Source: Syngnathus acus (lineage: Eukaryota > Chordata > Actinopteri > Syngnathiformes > Syngnathidae). Taken from it: 64,000 nucleotides of DNA. Under the pieces are notes generated by a model that saw nothing but the letters and a program-made list of their open reading frames with translations, had not been told where the DNA came from and did not search any database. The DNA lies in the NCBI RefSeq assembly GCF_901709675.1, contig NC_051088.1, positions 24,959,193-25,023,192 on the forward strand, given 5' to 3'. Positions within the stretch are counted from its first letter, which is position 1, and each line of letters begins with the position of its first letter. A program made the position numbers and the translations under genes. Below are positions 53,914 to 64,000 of the stretch, piece by piece.

Positions 53914-56442
53914 ATGGCTGTGAACGTCTACTCCACCTCGGTGACCAGCGAAAACTTGAGTCGCCACGACATGCTCGTGTGGATCAACGACTCGCTGCAG
54001 ATGAACCTCACCAAGATCGAGATGTTGTGTTCAGGTGAGACCGGCTCGAAGCGTTATTTGTCGTACCGATTGCGGCTGCGTGGCCAACATTTTCCGAGCG
54101 GATGACAATAATTTGCGAGGTGTGTGTTTTGAGCTGCGAGCGTGGTCACGGAACAACTTCAAGGCCTAATATCTCAAAGCACGACTATATTTGTTTGTGT
54201 AGGTGCCGCCTACTGTCAGTTCATGGACATGTTGTTCCCGGGCTCTGTTCCCGTGAAAAAAGTGAAATTTGGCGCCAAGCTGGAGCACGAGTACATCCAC
54301 AACTTCAAGCTCCTCCAGTTCGCCTTCAAGAAAATGAACATCGACAAAGTAAGTCGACTCTTTCCCAGAGGCACGCCTAATATTTGAGGGGAGGTGTTCT
54401 GTAGAAATGTTCCTCTTTCAGATCATACCAGTGGACAAGCTGGTGAAGGGCAAGTTCCAAGACAACTTTGAGTTTGTGCAATGGTTCAAAAAGTTCTTTG
54501 ATGCCAACTACTGCGAGAGCGAGTATGACCCGGTGGAGGCCAGGAAGGGCCAAGAGGCGGCAACTCCACCCAACGCCGCCATGTCGGCCCTCAACAAGCC
54601 CCCAAAGAAGGCCATCGGCCGGAGTACGCGTCCCGCTTGTCAAACACATCATCAGGTTTTTTTTGCTCTCCTGGTCCGTCTCATTTTTCATTGTTCTCCT
54701 CAGCTCCTCAGAGGCCACCGGTTGCCAAAGTCGCCCCTAAAGTGGTGCCCATCAACGCCAAGAAGTCCGCAAGTGCCACCGCCAACAAGGAGGGGGCGGA
54801 GATCCAGTCAGAAGTAAAAAAAAAAAAGTTGTCTAAATTTTTGGTGTTGCTCCTGCGGTGTGACTGTGATGATGCTTGTGTGCCGACGTACAGCTGGAGG
54901 AACTCAGGTGTACGGTTCAGGACATCGAGAAGGAGAGAGACTTTTACTTTGGGAAGCTGCGGAACATTGAGCTTATTTGCCAGGAGAATGAAGGCCAGGG
55001 TGACCCCGCACTGCAGAAGATTGTGGATATCCTGTACGCTGTAGATGTGAGTCTTTTTTTTTTTTTTTTTCCTGTCCCTAATTATTTTTGAATGAGTTAG
55101 TCGGGCCGCACAATATATATAAAATATTTCGGCATTGGGTGGGATTTTTTAATTTATTATTTTTTTAAAATTATTATTTTTGAATGAGTTAGTCGGGCCG
55201 CACAATATATTTAAAAAGAATATATATATCGGCAGACTGTGCGAGGAGCTTGCTCTTCCTCCCGGCAATGGACGAGTACTTGCGACTTTAAGCAGCTGCT
55301 GCGTCTTTATTGTTTCTTCTCTTATGATGCCGCCGGAAGTAGTCATGTCAACTTAATTCACTTTGAACAATAACATCAGCAAGGTGTGCATTAAACTACC
55401 AGGATGGCATCTTCGGCTAAAGATGTCGGATTACAGTTAAGTCTTCTAAGACAAACTTGAACAAAAACTTAAACAATAAGTCATTTGATGACGTTACATC
55501 ATCCGACTGCGGTTGGGTGACTTAAAGCCCCTCCCCCGCTGAACACAGCTGTTTACTGTCTCTTATACGGCACGACTGACTGACTCCTCTTTCAGATCAT
55601 CCCAGTGGACAAGCTGGAGAAAGGCAAATTCCAAAGACAATTTTGATTTTGTGCAATGGTTCAAGAAGTGCAAATATTGCAACATTTTGAGTGTCCGAAC
55701 AGAATGTTGTTTGTTCAGAGTACACCCAAAACAGAGTGCTAGTGTGCGCTGTCGGCGCTCCTCCAAACGGGGGCACAGTGCGTCGGGCAGTCCAGATGGA
55801 AACGGTTCAAGCATGAGCTCCTGCTGAGCACATTGCGGCTATGAATGCGTGTGTGAATGGGAGACTTGGTCAAAAGCTTTGAGTGCAATGGTGTTAATCA
55901 AAAACATGATAGAAGTGCATTTGGCATTTTCCATTCCTATGCTGGAAAATAAATAAAAGCATCATAGGATGACGCCCCAAAAAATCTGCCAAAAAGTGAG
56001 GCCACGAGAGGTGAACCGTGTACACCCATATCTTATATTACGTATTTCGCAAAATATTAAAGGGGAAGTCAAGCTCCATTCCTGTATTCTGATTGATATT
56101 GTGTTTGTGGAATGTGAATTAAACAGGCAAAATCCAGATGTTTTTATCCATCTAAGGGGGCGGCCATTTTGCCACTCGCCGAAAATGACATCACAGTTGC
56201 CTGCTTCCAGCCAATCACTGCTTTTCTGGAACTGGCAAACTGGTTGCCCGCTGAGATGGATAAAAAGGGGTGAATTCTGGCTGATTAGTTCTTGCAGCAA
56301 TCTTGATAGCAAAATGCATTTGCATAATAACACTCAACATGTGTGGATCAGAGATTTTTGTTTGTTTGTATTCATTCTACACTCTGGCTTTCTCCAGGAG
56401 GGCTTTGAGATACCAGAAGCTGAAGAGCAGGAGGAGTTTTAG
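53914..56442 (+). CDS. mapre1: Microtubule-associated protein RP/EB family member 1 (EB1)
   Basis: Tracks growing microtubule plus ends and recruits SxIP and CAP-Gly partners. Six coding exons: 53914-54034, 54203-54348, 54422-54623, 54704-54813, 54894-55046, 56398-56442. Sum 777 nt (258 codons plus TAG), in phase; human EB1 has 268. The start [20 protein letters not shown] is that of EB1. The calponin-homology domain spans residues 14 to about 130 ([47 protein letters not shown]). A Pro/Lys-rich linker follows, then the coiled-coil EB-homology domain ([20 protein letters not shown]) and the acidic tail EEQEEF, which ends in Phe where human EB1 ends in Tyr. Poly(A) signal near 57222. Confidence 0.97.
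55047..56397 (+). other. mapre1: mapre1 intron 5
   Basis: 1.35 kb. It contains a local duplication of a short AT-rich phrase (GAATGAGTTAGTCGGGCCGC at 55091 and again at 55184), the exon 3 relic at 55586, and AT-rich sequence. Inclusion of the relic would truncate EB1. Confidence 0.6.
55586..55668 (+). pseudogene. mapre1: Relic duplicate of mapre1 exon 3, frameshifted
   Basis: Within mapre1 intron 5, the sequence CTCTTTCAGATCAT and the next ~75 bases closely copy the real exon 3 and its acceptor at 54410-54500 (roughly ten differences). It encodes [13 protein letters not shown], then one inserted A shifts the frame and gives a stop. Further similarity ends after FVQWFKK. It is a decayed partial exon duplication of the end of the CH domain. 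Confidence 0.88.
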
Positions 56443-58379
56443 CATCGGGAGAGCACGAGCTGTTTTTTTTTTCTCCCCCGCCCCTCCAAACGTCGTCGCC
56501 GTGACCGATCTTCGACGTATTCGCTCAAGTCTAGTGCGAGCGGCCCAGTGATGCAGCCGCTGGACTCCCAACTCTTCTGTCAGTAAAATACTCTTCCTCG
56601 GCGCTGGGAAGTGTCTGATGTTTTTATCACATGAGTGTAAGAAGGTTCTGTGTGGGTGTGTGTAATTGTATGTACTGTACTTTTACTTTGTTACTGACTG
56701 CCACTCTCAATGTCATTTGAAGTTGTCACTCAATTCACAAACCGGGTTGTCGCCCTCCCGTTTTGACATTCCCAACTGGTCCAATTATTCCAAAAGAAGC
56801 CAGTCCCCATAATTGATTGGATTTTTACTCTGCTAATTCTCATTTTCTGTTGGATACGTTGGTCTCTTTTGGTGTGGGTCCATCTGTCAGTTTGGTCTCC
56901 GCTCTCACTCAAGAGTCATAAGCCGACAGCCATTTCATTTGTTGCAATGAGTTCTAGCAGGTTCAATGTTGTGTGGTAATTTTACTGTTTGTGCGTGTAA
57001 AGATAGTATTTGTATCATCTGAGGTCATCCTCCAAGCCCCCAGCTGAGGACTTTCTTCAGCGTCTGGGTGGCAAAAAGGTGCAAAAAATTTGAATGCGTC
57101 GATCAAGACAGTCCTGCCAAACCCTTGAGACGTGCAGCAGTCTCATGCTTTGACGGCCTTTAACCAAGTGAATGTTGCACACAATCAGACGGTGCCTGCG
57201 TGTTTTTTTTGCCTTCTCATAAATAAATAGACTGTTTGCAACTCATTTTCTCATCCTATGTCGTGGGGGGGGGAGGGTACTCTGCCAAGTATTTGTGCAC
57301 AACAGTCCTAACTTGATGAATCGTGATGTGGTCCAACCGAAAGAATAGTAATCCCGTGCCATTCCACTTGAGTTATTCTTTCAGTAGTGTCTGAAGATTC
57401 CACAAGATGGCGCCAATGTAACGAGGAAACAATCCAAAGAAATGGACTTAAAGCAGGGGTGTCAAACTCATTTTTTTCACGGGCCGCACTCTAGTCACTA
57501 GAGTTTGGAAACATCACTTCATAAATTCACCCAGAAAATTAGATTTATTAATTGAGAACTACAAGTTAGCAAAGTAGTGAATCCTGGAAATGTTTTTGCT
57601 CAAGGTGAAGGACTCTTGAATGTGGATTTGTTCATGATTTAGACGAGAACCTAAATCTAAATACGTGTATTTTATAAAGGAGTTTAATAACTAGGTGGTT
57701 TGACTACCGGCGTTAGTTGCATTCAATAGAACGAACAAGCGAAGAAGATGCAAAAGTGTCAAGTCTGAGCTTTCAGCTGAGTCATTGAACGCCTCGCGCG
57801 TGTTGATTGGCTGCTGGCTGCGACAGCGAACCTTACTTTTATTCGACGACTGGGAGTTGAGCGGTGGCTTGACGAACGCACCACGCTTCTGATTGGCTGC
57901 TGCTCGGGGGTGAACGGAGGTCAGTGCCACTCATTGTGCTTGTCAAAAGAGGGGGGAAAGTAGACTTTGGCACCGCCAAGGCTCACTCAAGGACTCGGTC
58001 ACCACTCCTACTCTTGGGCCCCTTTTGGATTATCTGTGTCTTTTAAAAACAAAGTAAAACATTTTTGGCGTCCCCAAAAAGACGGGACGTCTTCTTTGGC
58101 GCGTAAACACGTCTCCGCTCTCTTTGCTAGTTAGCTTAGTTAGCTTGCCTGTGTCCTCCAAGTACAATTTCTGTGGACCTTGTCTTTTCTTCAAGCATCA
58201 CTACACTGAAGCACCCAAAAGCCATCAAAGGATCCTATTTTTTTTTCTTTTTATATATATATATAGATAACAACACTCGTCGGGGAGCAAACCAGTGGAG
58301 TCTTGCAGCTACGCTCTCGCCCCTGCTCTGCTCGCAGTGATTTACTTGTCCTTCGTAGCAGCCAACGCAACATCTGAAT
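56443..58379. other. mapre1 3' UTR and acss2 upstream region
   Basis: mapre1 3' UTR to about 57.24 kb (AATAAA at 57222-57227), one end of a hAT-like repeat at 57454-57500 (CAGGGGTGTCAAACTC), then the acss2 promoter zone with two CCAAT boxes at 57.8-57.9 kb and the 5' UTR before 58380. No other exon seen. Confidence 0.6.
57805..57898 (-). promoter_or_regulatory. acss2: Two inverted CCAAT (NF-Y) boxes upstream of acss2
   Basis: GATTGGCT at 57805-57812 and again at 57891-57898, 86 bp apart and both in GC-richer sequence. Mammalian ACSS2 is an SREBP target whose promoter uses NF-Y. A clear sterol element was not recognised here. Confidence 0.45.
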
Positions 58380-61300
58380 ATGATTCCCGACAAGGCGCCC
58401 GAGGACGACGTCTTTCACGGGGCTGAGGAGATGCGGAGGGGGGCCCACGTCCCCACCTTTGACAAATTTAAGGAAATGTACATGCAGTCCATTGAGGACC
58501 CTGACAGTAAGTGTGACGCTTTCGACAGCCAATCGCACGTTGCGATCGATCGATTGTGTGAAATTGATTGATCATGTCTTGGGCAGTGCAATAGCTTGCA
58601 ATCCTTCAAATACCGAGTGCAGAAATGGATCACCGAAAAGAGACTAAATACGAATAATGTGAGGCATTCATTCATAGGACAACACTAAAAGTCAAACGCC
58701 ATCCTATGCTATAAAAACGAACGATTTCAATGAATTTAAGAGTGTTAGAATGTGTGGTCTGGCCTTACTTTGCGAAGTTGGTGTGTTCTTCCTGTGGGTC
58801 TGTCTGCATTGCAAAAACATGCATGTTGCGTTCCTTGAAAACTAAATCGTTTGAAGGTGTGAACGCGAGTGTTGGATCAAATCAATAAATTGCCTATCCC
58901 TTGCATCGATGACTTGTTAGCGGATGCAATGCATACTGCAACAATTGAGGAATGTTTCCTCTCACATTCCTTCAAAACGCAAGTAAGACCACCTAGCACC
59001 TCTTGGCATTGTGTCTTGTCGACCCGCAGAGTTCTGGGGGGACATGGCCAAGGACTTCTTCTGGAAGACCAAACACACAGGTCGTTTCTTGGACTACAAC
59101 TTTGACACGACCAAAGGAGACATCTTCATCAAGTGCATGGAGGGAGCATCCACCAACATCTGCTACAATGTGCTCGACCGCAACGTTCAAGACAGGAAGC
59201 TAGGCGACAAAGTGGCCTTCTACTGGTCAGTATGCTACTCGTAACTCAGCAATTGAAACCTGTTCTGCATAAGCTCCATCATTAAGTATTGAAAAGTTGT
59301 TTACTATAGTGTAATAGTGCTAATGTCATACGTTCTCAGGTTTTAAGAGTTCCCAGACACCTCACTGCCATTTTGGATCAAAAAATCACAAAGTACGAAG
59401 AAGCACAGACCACTTATCATTGGGACGTCTCCTTATCAAAAAATATAAATGAATATCCGATACAATGTCGAGTGTGATGTCAAACATGATGTCAGCTAAG
59501 GAAATATTGATAGGTGGATCTCTTTTTTTTATTTTATTTTTATAAATTTGTTTGCCCAACAACAGAGCATGAAAGTGCGCACATGTGAAAACAGGTCTCA
59601 AAAATGACCCTGGTTATTGTTTGCATGTAAATAGTGCAAAAAGGGCAGCATGGGAGAGCAACATCTACATACTGTTGTTGCAAGACAAATGATGTGAACC
59701 CTATGCAGTGACCTCAACTTCCCCCCAAAATGTCTTTCAATATAGTCTGTTCAACAAAGGGAAAAATGTCTTTAAATATAGTCGAATCTACAAAGGGACT
59801 GCTTCAAATAATGCCACTGAAACACTGCTTTCATTTTTTCCGTGGACAGATTATGTGAATCCTTCGCCGAATGACTTCTCCAAGGGCTAACTTGCCAACA
59901 AAAATGACAGCGATAAACACTGTTCTTTTCAGCAATTCTTTCAAAAGAAATATTTACCGTTTTTTTCCGTGTATAATACGCCCCCATGTATAATACGCAC
60001 CCTAACAATGGCATGTTGATGCTGGAAAAAAGCCTGTACCCATGTATAATACGCACCCAATTTTTTTTTTTTTTTAAATTTTTTTTTTTTTTCTTTTTTT
60101 TTTTAAGTCCCAATGATCGTCACACACGCAGGGAGGCAATGGGTCCCATTTTTATAGTCTTTGGTATGGTCTTAACTAGGCTGGATGTATTTTTTTTGTT
60201 GGCGTTGATTTCTCCGACTGCCCATAAAGGCACCACCGCGATCAGATGAAAAGAGAGGAAAGTGACGTGCGGACATGTGAAAAAGGCGGCTCTGTATGGG
60301 AGAGACGTTGAAGAGGAATAATAACACCCTTGGAAACCAAAACTTGCCCCTCGTCGTGACTCGGAGCCGCAACAAATGTTTCGGATTTGTGTAGGGTACA
60401 TTGTGACAGCAAACGAGCAGGTGATCGAGCAAGCGTCTGATACGAGAGCATTGCGTTGGTATGGAGCGTGTTTGAAGTGAACAGCAGAGACGAAAGGAAC
60501 AAGGCAAAGTGTTGTGAAATAAAATATTACCTGTAATACGCATTTTGTTATTTGCTGATTGTATTAAGCTATCACATTCATTGTCAGTCAAGAAGAGAAG
60601 AGGACTATTATCCCTTCTTTGACGAAATGACCAGAGCACAGTACAAACACTATTGTTCTTTCGGTATTTATTCAACCCACATTCTTTCACAACATGACAA
60701 GAAGAGAACAATACATAAATCAATACTCGTACCAGTACCATGATTTTCTTAAAAAAAAAAAAAAAAAAAAAAAATTTTTTTTTTAAAAATTTAAAAAAAA
60801 TTGTACCCATGTATAATGCGCACCCCAGATTTTAGGACAATAAATTAGTTAAATTTTGCGTATTATACACGGAAAAAAACGGTAGTAAAAAAAAAAAAAA
60901 AAAATCGACTCCTCAATGATGCACAAATAAGCACAGAAATATACAAAGAAAATACTTTTTTTTCCCATGCTGTTTATGCATGTGTGACTGAACATAAGCG
61001 GCAAGAATGGAAAGTAAATTTCCTTATTGTGGGTGAGGTGATTTTTCTTCAGATATGGCGACGCGACTGATAACAGTCGGTCGACACGTGTTTTACAGCC
61101 TCGTTGTCTTCTTTATAGCATCGGAGCCTTAAAGGGGACATGTTACACAGAGTGGACATTTTGATATTTGTGTGCAAATATTTGGCTCGCTGGAGTGCGT
61201 GAATAGACAGAATGGTTTATCTGCGTGATTTTCAAGCGAGCCCTTCTGCTGCATTGACCCAAAACAGTCTTTTTCTCCCCACGGCATTGTAATTATTTGT

Positions 61301-62726
61301 ACAAATAGTTCTATTTCAAAGAATAGTTCAAAACAAAATCACTCAGCACCTGTATTGCAACAATCCGCAATGTTTTTGAATCACGTTTCGATGAATAAAA
61401 TAATTATTAGTTGCAGCCTTAAATGATTATTGTTTGTTTGAGAAGGGATCCCCCTCAGCCTCTTTCCTTGACCACCCCCTCCCTCACAAGTTGCGCCTGC
61501 AAACAGATTTTCAAAAGTTCCTAATCTTAGGACTGAGAGGCAGATGTTCCAACCACTCGTGCACCTTGCTGAAACAAATGAAGCCATTTTTTCTTTTTTC
61601 TACGTGTGTGTATTTTTGCAGGGAAGGCAACGAGCCCGGCGATGAGCTGACGGTGACCTACAGAGAGCTGCTGACCAGTGTCTGTCGCTTTGCTAACGTC
61701 CTGAAGTCACAGGGTAGCTAGCACACTTTTAACAAGCAAGCCCCACTGCAACCAGCTGAGCGTGACACTCATTTACGCATAGGTGTGAAGAAAGGAGACC
61801 GCGTAGCAATTTACATGCCCATGGTGGTGGAGCTAGTGGTGGCCATGTTGGCCTGCGCTCGCATCGGAGCCGTCCACTCCATCGTGGTACGTCGGGAGCG
61901 GGGAAGCGCCGGTGGGAGCGTGCGGATGGGAAACCGACGTCTTCTGATAGTTTGCAGGTTTCTCTGCGGAGTCGTTGTGTGACAGGATTGTGGACTCGCA
62001 GTGTTCACTGCTTATCACCGCAGGTGAGTTCATGTGCTTTATTGTCAATGTTGTGCTTGTGCATTCTTCTCAACATGTCAGCGTAAATTAAGTAAATCAT
62101 GTCATTGATTGATTCTTTGAAGCATTCATTTGAATGCATGCAATATTAATGCCTTCATTTTAGTGAGCAAACAAATTCAATTCGCTTGTAATTTCTTTGT
62201 CTCTTGATATATAGTATATTCCACCGGATCCCTTCAAAGAGGCTGTTTTGTCATTTATGAATATTGACTGTGATTCCCCACCCCAATGTTTTAAAATGTT
62301 TGTTTTTTGTGTGTGCGCTTGCCATCCATCCGCCTTCAGATGGCTTCTACCGAGGGGATAAGCTGATCAACCTGAAACTCTTAGCGGATGAAGCTCTGCA
62401 GAAATGCACAGACAAGTACATTGCACTCATGCATGCACATTTATTTGCGAGTGTTTTGTGCTGGCAAATCAATTTGATCGTCTGGTAACAAAAACATTTT
62501 TGGGCACGCGTGTCTTTTGTTGCACAGCAACAACTTCTATTGTATGAACGCCTGCCTCTTCACAACTATCAAGAATTCGAAAAAGAGTGGAGATGATTCT
62601 TTTTCTCTGTTTGTGTCCAGAGGATTCTCACTTGAGAGATGCATCGTATTGAAACATTTATCCAAAGAAGCGCAAGAGATTTCCCTTAAGTCTCCCCCTG
62701 CCAAACGGCCATGTCCTGACCTCCAG
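58380..62726 (+). CDS. acss2: Acetyl-CoA synthetase, cytoplasmic/nuclear (Acss2), N-terminal part
   Basis: Makes acetyl-CoA from acetate, CoA and ATP in cytosol and nucleus. Seven exons read: 58380-58506, 59030-59225, 61622-61713, 61783-61886, 61951-62023, 62340-62415, 62621-62726, together 774 nt (258 codons), all in phase. The ATG at 58380 starts [20 protein letters not shown]. Family blocks are [84 protein letters not shown] and [13 protein letters not shown]. The last exon seen ends [11 protein letters not shown], just before the human ISWNQGIDLWW exon. The adenylation core (YTSGSTGKPKG) and C-terminal lid lie beyond the window. Confidence 0.96.
59955..60884. mobile_element. DNA-transposon-like element with perfect 27-bp TIRs
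   Basis: The ends at 59955-59981 and 60858-60884 are exact reverse complements over 27 bp (they include CCGTGTATAATACGC). Subterminal CCATGTATAATACGCAC units recur inside both ends. The interior carries long A and T runs and, at about 60105-60170, a deleted piece of the tRNA-derived SINE of 12736-13058. No transposase was recognised. Confidence 0.85.
60105..60170 (-). mobile_element. Internally deleted SINE fragment
   Basis: AAGTCCCAATGATCGTCACAC is followed directly by GGGAGGCAATGGGTCCC and TATAGTCTTTGGTATG. These are the two ends of the SINE body at 12736-13058, with the middle and tRNA head missing. Confidence 0.75.
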
Positions 62727-64000
62727 GTGAGCTCCTTTTTTTTGTTTTGGTTGCTTTGTTATTGATTCGATTGTCATACATGTAGAAAAAGAAGTTGAAA
62801 CTGTTAATAGTAAAAGGTGGCGCTCACTATAAAGATCTGTTTTTCCCAACCATTTTACGATGTGACATTTTACATTTGATCCTTAACTATTGTTGAACTT
62901 TTTGACCTCTTAAAGCAGGTTCGACGTGGTCATATTGTTTTCACTTTCATTTTGAAAATAACCCCTCCCCCTTCACGGTCATGGTCACGCTTGCTGTTTC
63001 TCCTTCGTCCAGCAGGAGACAGAAACAGGCAGAGTAAGAAAAACCCGTCCTGTTCCGCAGGTACTTATCTTCCTTCCAGCCAAAACCCTGCCCGCACCAT
63101 TTGTTTTTGCTTCCAGGTTGACTCTTTAAAAAAAAAAAAAAAAAAAAAAACCCACTGCTGAAGGGTAAACACAATCAAGCCTCAAATGTCATTTGTGTTG
63201 ACATTCAGGGATGAACATTTTTTTGGTGTCGTCTTTATGGTGGCCCTTTTTGGGATCCTCACCATGCCTGAAAATTCAGTCCTTTCTCAAATCCAAAGAG
63301 ATCAACAGCTATATTTACATCCATCCTCGGGCTGAGCATTGTGCACCAAAACCAACAACAACAAAAAACAACACGATATTTGTTGTTTTTACCCAATCGC
63401 AGCAGTTTGTTCATAGAATAGTCGGTAAGCACAAACATCTGAGAACATGAAAATGTCTCTGCTTGCTCACTTCAGAAATGATTGGAACTATAGAGCTGGG
63501 CGTAATTCCAAAAGTGCTCATTGCTCAACTAAAAATAATATATTATTTCAACGTCTCAGTTAATCAGAACTCTAGCGTTGCTGATGCAATTAAAACCAAA
63601 GCTACTTTTCCCTCCAAAGTCAGGAGCTGTTCAAGTTCTCAGATGTCTGTTGACTTTTGGAATAAACTAACACTCTTCTTCTCTTTGTCGTCACTCAGCG
63701 CACTCTCTCCTCACGAATTTGTTTTGATCAGCATGAAGATCATGGTTAACAACTTAGTTGAGCTTTTTGTTGTTGCATAGCCCCAAAGAAATAACGGCTT
63801 TGTTCTCTGCGCAACACTTTTCCGTTTGTATGAGGACAACATTGACAGTGCACGATTGTACTTTACCCACAAGCTGCTGTCACCATTGCTCTCACTATCT
63901 TTGTACACATTTGATTTGTTTATGATTTTTGACGTCGTCCGTTCATGCTGCGAAATCAGATATTCCTGATGAAGCCCGATTGAATAATAAACCCGAAAGT
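62727..64000 (+). other. acss2: acss2 intron 7, open at the window edge
   Basis: No further acss2 exon was recognised to the end of the window. It contains a long A run near 63126-63150 and AT-rich sequence. An open frame at 63463-63780 has no family match and no splice support. Confidence 0.6.

Larger units (their letters stand above)
59226..61621 (+). other. acss2: acss2 intron 2
   Basis: About 2.4 kb, dominated by the 930-bp inverted-repeat element at 59955-60884 with its A/T homopolymer runs. No exon seen; the open frames here are AT-rich artefacts. Confidence 0.65.

Noticed and set aside
63463-63780. Open frame of 105 codons near the right edge
   Set aside because: AT-rich intron sequence, no homology, not matching the next acss2 exon.

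Overview
This is a stretch of vertebrate nuclear DNA, almost certainly from a teleost fish. Genes are split by GT-AG introns, many of them short. Microsatellites are abundant, mostly (CA)n, (GT)n and (GATA)n. tRNA-derived SINEs, hAT-like MITEs and the end of a non-LTR retrotransposon lie between exons. No bacterial, viral or CRISPR features were seen. All gene models below were built by reading splice sites and codon phase by hand. Six of the seven genes are recognisable orthologues of single-copy vertebrate genes. The order NOL4L, COMMD7, DNMT3B, MAPRE1 matches human chromosome 20q11.21.

Layout. Minus strand: the first coding exon of a Src-family tyrosine kinase, SRMS/PTK6-like (1-269, cut by the window edge); nol4l (coding 6062-15441, probable untranslated first exon near 22.1-22.3 kb); commd7 (26030-28916, complete, 9 coding exons). 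Plus strand: a full-length dnmt3b with PWWP, ADD and methyltransferase domains (coding 32872-41428, possibly starting at 30188); a second, tandem dnmt3b paralogue without a PWWP domain (43917-51145); mapre1/EB1 (53914-56442, 6 coding exons); and the 5' half of acss2 (58380-62726, seven exons, continuing beyond the window).

Functional themes. Two de novo DNA methyltransferases lie head to tail with exon lengths conserved through the ADD and catalytic halves, so they are a tandem duplication with different regulatory N-termini. Nol4l is a nuclear protein, Commd7 a COMMD-family adaptor, EB1 a microtubule plus-end tracker and Acss2 the acetyl-CoA synthetase of nucleus and cytosol. Apart from synteny there is no sign that the genes form one system. 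commd7 and dnmt3b are transcribed divergently from about 29-30 kb.

Most notable observations: the PWWP-less dnmt3b copy has changed the target-recognition-loop residue equivalent to DNMT3A Arg836 to Asn, and its start codon is the last three bases of exon 1; a frameshifted relic of mapre1 exon 3 lies in mapre1 intron 5; two hAT-like MITEs have exact 8-bp target duplications; a third element has perfect 27-bp terminal inverted repeats; a full CTCF consensus separates the dnmt3b pair from mapre1; and a 21-bp coding minisatellite lies in the kinase N-terminus. I found no convincing undescribed multi-gene system.
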